The notes under the pieces are model-generated. The model did not search any database. It was given only the letters and a program-made list of their open reading frames with translations, and was not told the DNA's origin. From JBFMDN01 sp040753915 (GTDB lineage Bacteria; Desulfobacterota; Desulfomonilia; Desulfomonilales; Desulfomonilaceae): DNA of 6,126 nt. The stretch spans positions 1 through 6,126 of the forward strand of contig JBFMDN010000123.1 of the NCBI GenBank assembly GCA_040753915.1. Direction: 5' to 3'. How positions within the stretch are numbered: position 1 is the first letter of the stretch; each line of letters starts with the position of its first letter. This document shows positions 5,766-6,126 of this stretch, in pieces. A program made the translations under genes and the position numbers.

Positions 5766-5805
5766 TCATCGCGAGCGTTGTGGCTCGTATAGCGCTTGCG
5801 AATGA
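5766..5805 (+). repeat. Imperfect inverted repeat shortly after the DUF488 stop
   Basis: TCATCGCGAGCG (5766-5777) pairs with CGCTTGCGAATGA (5793-5805), twelve base pairs with one G-T pair and one bulged A, around a 15-base loop. It starts 38 bases after the DUF488 stop. It could act as a transcript end or stabilising stem, but lacks a T tract after the stem. On the other strand the sequence resembles common 'CATTCGCAAGCGC...GCTCGCGATGAC' intergenic repeats, from memory. Confidence 0.5.
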
Positions 5806-5810
5806 TCGTC

Positions 5811-5860
5811 TCCGTTTCTCCTGCTTACAGCGGTTGCCAATCATAATTTCCGTTTCTCCT
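5811..5860. repeat. Two 12-bp direct repeats, TCCGTTTCTCCT
   Basis: TCCGTTTCTCCT is present at 5811-5822 and 5849-5860, with 26 bases between the copies (38-base period). On the minus strand they read AGGAGAAACGGA, which contains a Shine-Dalgarno-like AGGAG. No gene follows either copy on that strand that I can support, so they are best treated as a short repeat. Confidence 0.6.
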
Positions 5861-5887
5861 CCTCAACACTGACGGGCGAGACGAAAC

Positions 5888-5906
5888 TGTCTCAAAACTT
5901 GGGACA
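5888..5906. promoter_or_regulatory. 19-bp near-perfect palindrome, possible operator
   Basis: TGTCTCAA (5888-5895) and TTGGGACA (5899-5906) are inverted with one mismatch around AAC. The size and form are those of a dimeric regulator site (TGTCyCAA-N3-TTGrGACA). It overlaps a GAGAC/GTCTC stem (5878-5893). No promoter or gene start is visible next to it, so the target, if any, lies beyond the window or it belongs to a repeat. Confidence 0.35.
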
Positions 5907-5950
5907 CACCAAGAATCGTAGCACGCCTGAGCCTCGATGCGTGGAAAGGC

Positions 5951-5987
5951 ACCCTCACCCCAACCCTCTCCCAGAGGAAGAGGGACC
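5951..5987. repeat. Dispersed intergenic repeat of the CCCTCACCC..CCCTCTCCC type
   Basis: ACCCTCACCCCAACCCTCTC followed by CCAGAGGAAGAGGGACCCG matches the widespread palindromic repeat found between genes in many proteobacteria; CCCTCT (5964-5969) pairs with AGAGGG (5979-5984). Its minus-strand translation gives the familiar L-W-E-R-V-G-V-R-V string. Recognition is from memory. Confidence 0.8.
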
Positions 5988-6003
5988 CGGAATAATCCAC
6001 TCT

Positions 6004-6018
6004 CCCCCGCTTCGGGGG
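6004..6018. repeat. Short GC hairpin
   Basis: CCCCCG (6004-6009) and CGGGGG (6013-6018) form a perfect 6-bp stem with a CTT loop. It lies 17 bases after the dispersed repeat and may be part of the same repeat family. The sequence after it is not T-rich, so it is not a standard terminator. Confidence 0.6.
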
Positions 6019-6074
6019 CATAGGCGTTAACTTCGTGGATGACATCACGTGATTTCAGTCCGTTGACTTAACAA

Positions 6075-6107
6075 GGACCCCGTCACCCCGGCGAAAGCCG
6101 GGGTCCA
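6075..6107. repeat. Dispersed REP-like palindrome with GAAA loop
   Basis: ACCCCGGC (6085-6092), GAAA (6093-6096) and GCCGGGGT (6097-6104) make a perfect 8-bp hairpin with a tetraloop. It is the 'CGTCA-CCCCGGCGAAAGCCGGGG-TCCA' repeat common between genes in Desulfobacterota and other proteobacteria (memory). GGACCCC at 6075-6081 can compete with the inner arm for GGGGTCC at 6100-6106. Confidence 0.85.
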
Positions 6108-6126
6108 TAACATATTGGAAGGACTG

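Larger units (their letters stand above)
5728..6126. other. Intergenic region without a credible gene
   Basis: I see no supported gene in these 399 bases on either strand. Minus-strand frames at 5536-5844 and 5863-6048 exist, but the first lies largely under DUF488 and the second reads G-S-L-F-L-W-E-R-V-G-V-R-V, the well-known artefact of translating a dispersed intergenic repeat. The region holds inverted repeats, a pair of 12-bp direct repeats, a 19-bp palindrome and at least two dispersed palindromic repeats, described separately. Confidence 0.75.

Noticed and set aside
5863..6048. A 61-residue minus-strand frame
   Set aside because: Its centre is the known translation artefact of a dispersed intergenic repeat (LWERVGVRV), so it is not a gene.

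Overview
The window holds a compact ferrous-iron uptake locus, all on the + strand, followed by an unrelated-looking DUF448-style conserved gene (a DUF488 family member) and a repeat-rich intergenic end. The closest overall feel is a Desulfobacterota (former Deltaproteobacteria) genome: two FeoA genes in tandem before FeoB, a FeoB with a long extra-membrane loop, a DUF4198 exported protein, a DUF488 gene, and common palindromic intergenic repeats of the 'CCGGCGAAAGCCGG' and 'CCCTCTCCC..GAGAGGG' kinds. This taxonomic guess rests on gene content and memory of such genomes, not on any search.

Layout: 1-369 is a leader region with a purine-rich tract that leaves two overlapping + frames open, of which one would encode a strongly acidic protein. 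At 370-621 lies a first FeoA. At 649-873 lies a second FeoA; its best ATG, with a good ribosome binding site, is followed four codons later by an in-frame TAG, and a GTG sits directly after that stop. FeoB (870-3305) overlaps the second FeoA by ATGA. Then come a signal-peptide protein with a C-terminal membrane helix that resembles NikL (3341-3985), a structured 165-base gap, and a DUF4198 protein that resembles NikK (4151-5017). A 180-base GC-rich gap with alternating inverted repeats between short direct repeats precedes a DUF488 gene (5200-5727). The last 399 bases carry no credible gene but several palindromes and dispersed repeats.

How it may work: FeoB is the GTP-gated inner-membrane Fe(II) channel and the two FeoA proteins are its small cytoplasmic SH3-like partners. 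The two exported proteins are both predicted to start, after signal cleavage, with histidine, and both resemble accessory subunits known from nickel/cobalt ECF transporters (NikL and NikK), yet here they follow FeoB with no NikM/NikQ/NikO in view. The inference is a FeoAAB system with a dedicated periplasmic metal-handling module. This is the most interesting signal in the window. No FeoC is present and no convincing Fur box was seen.
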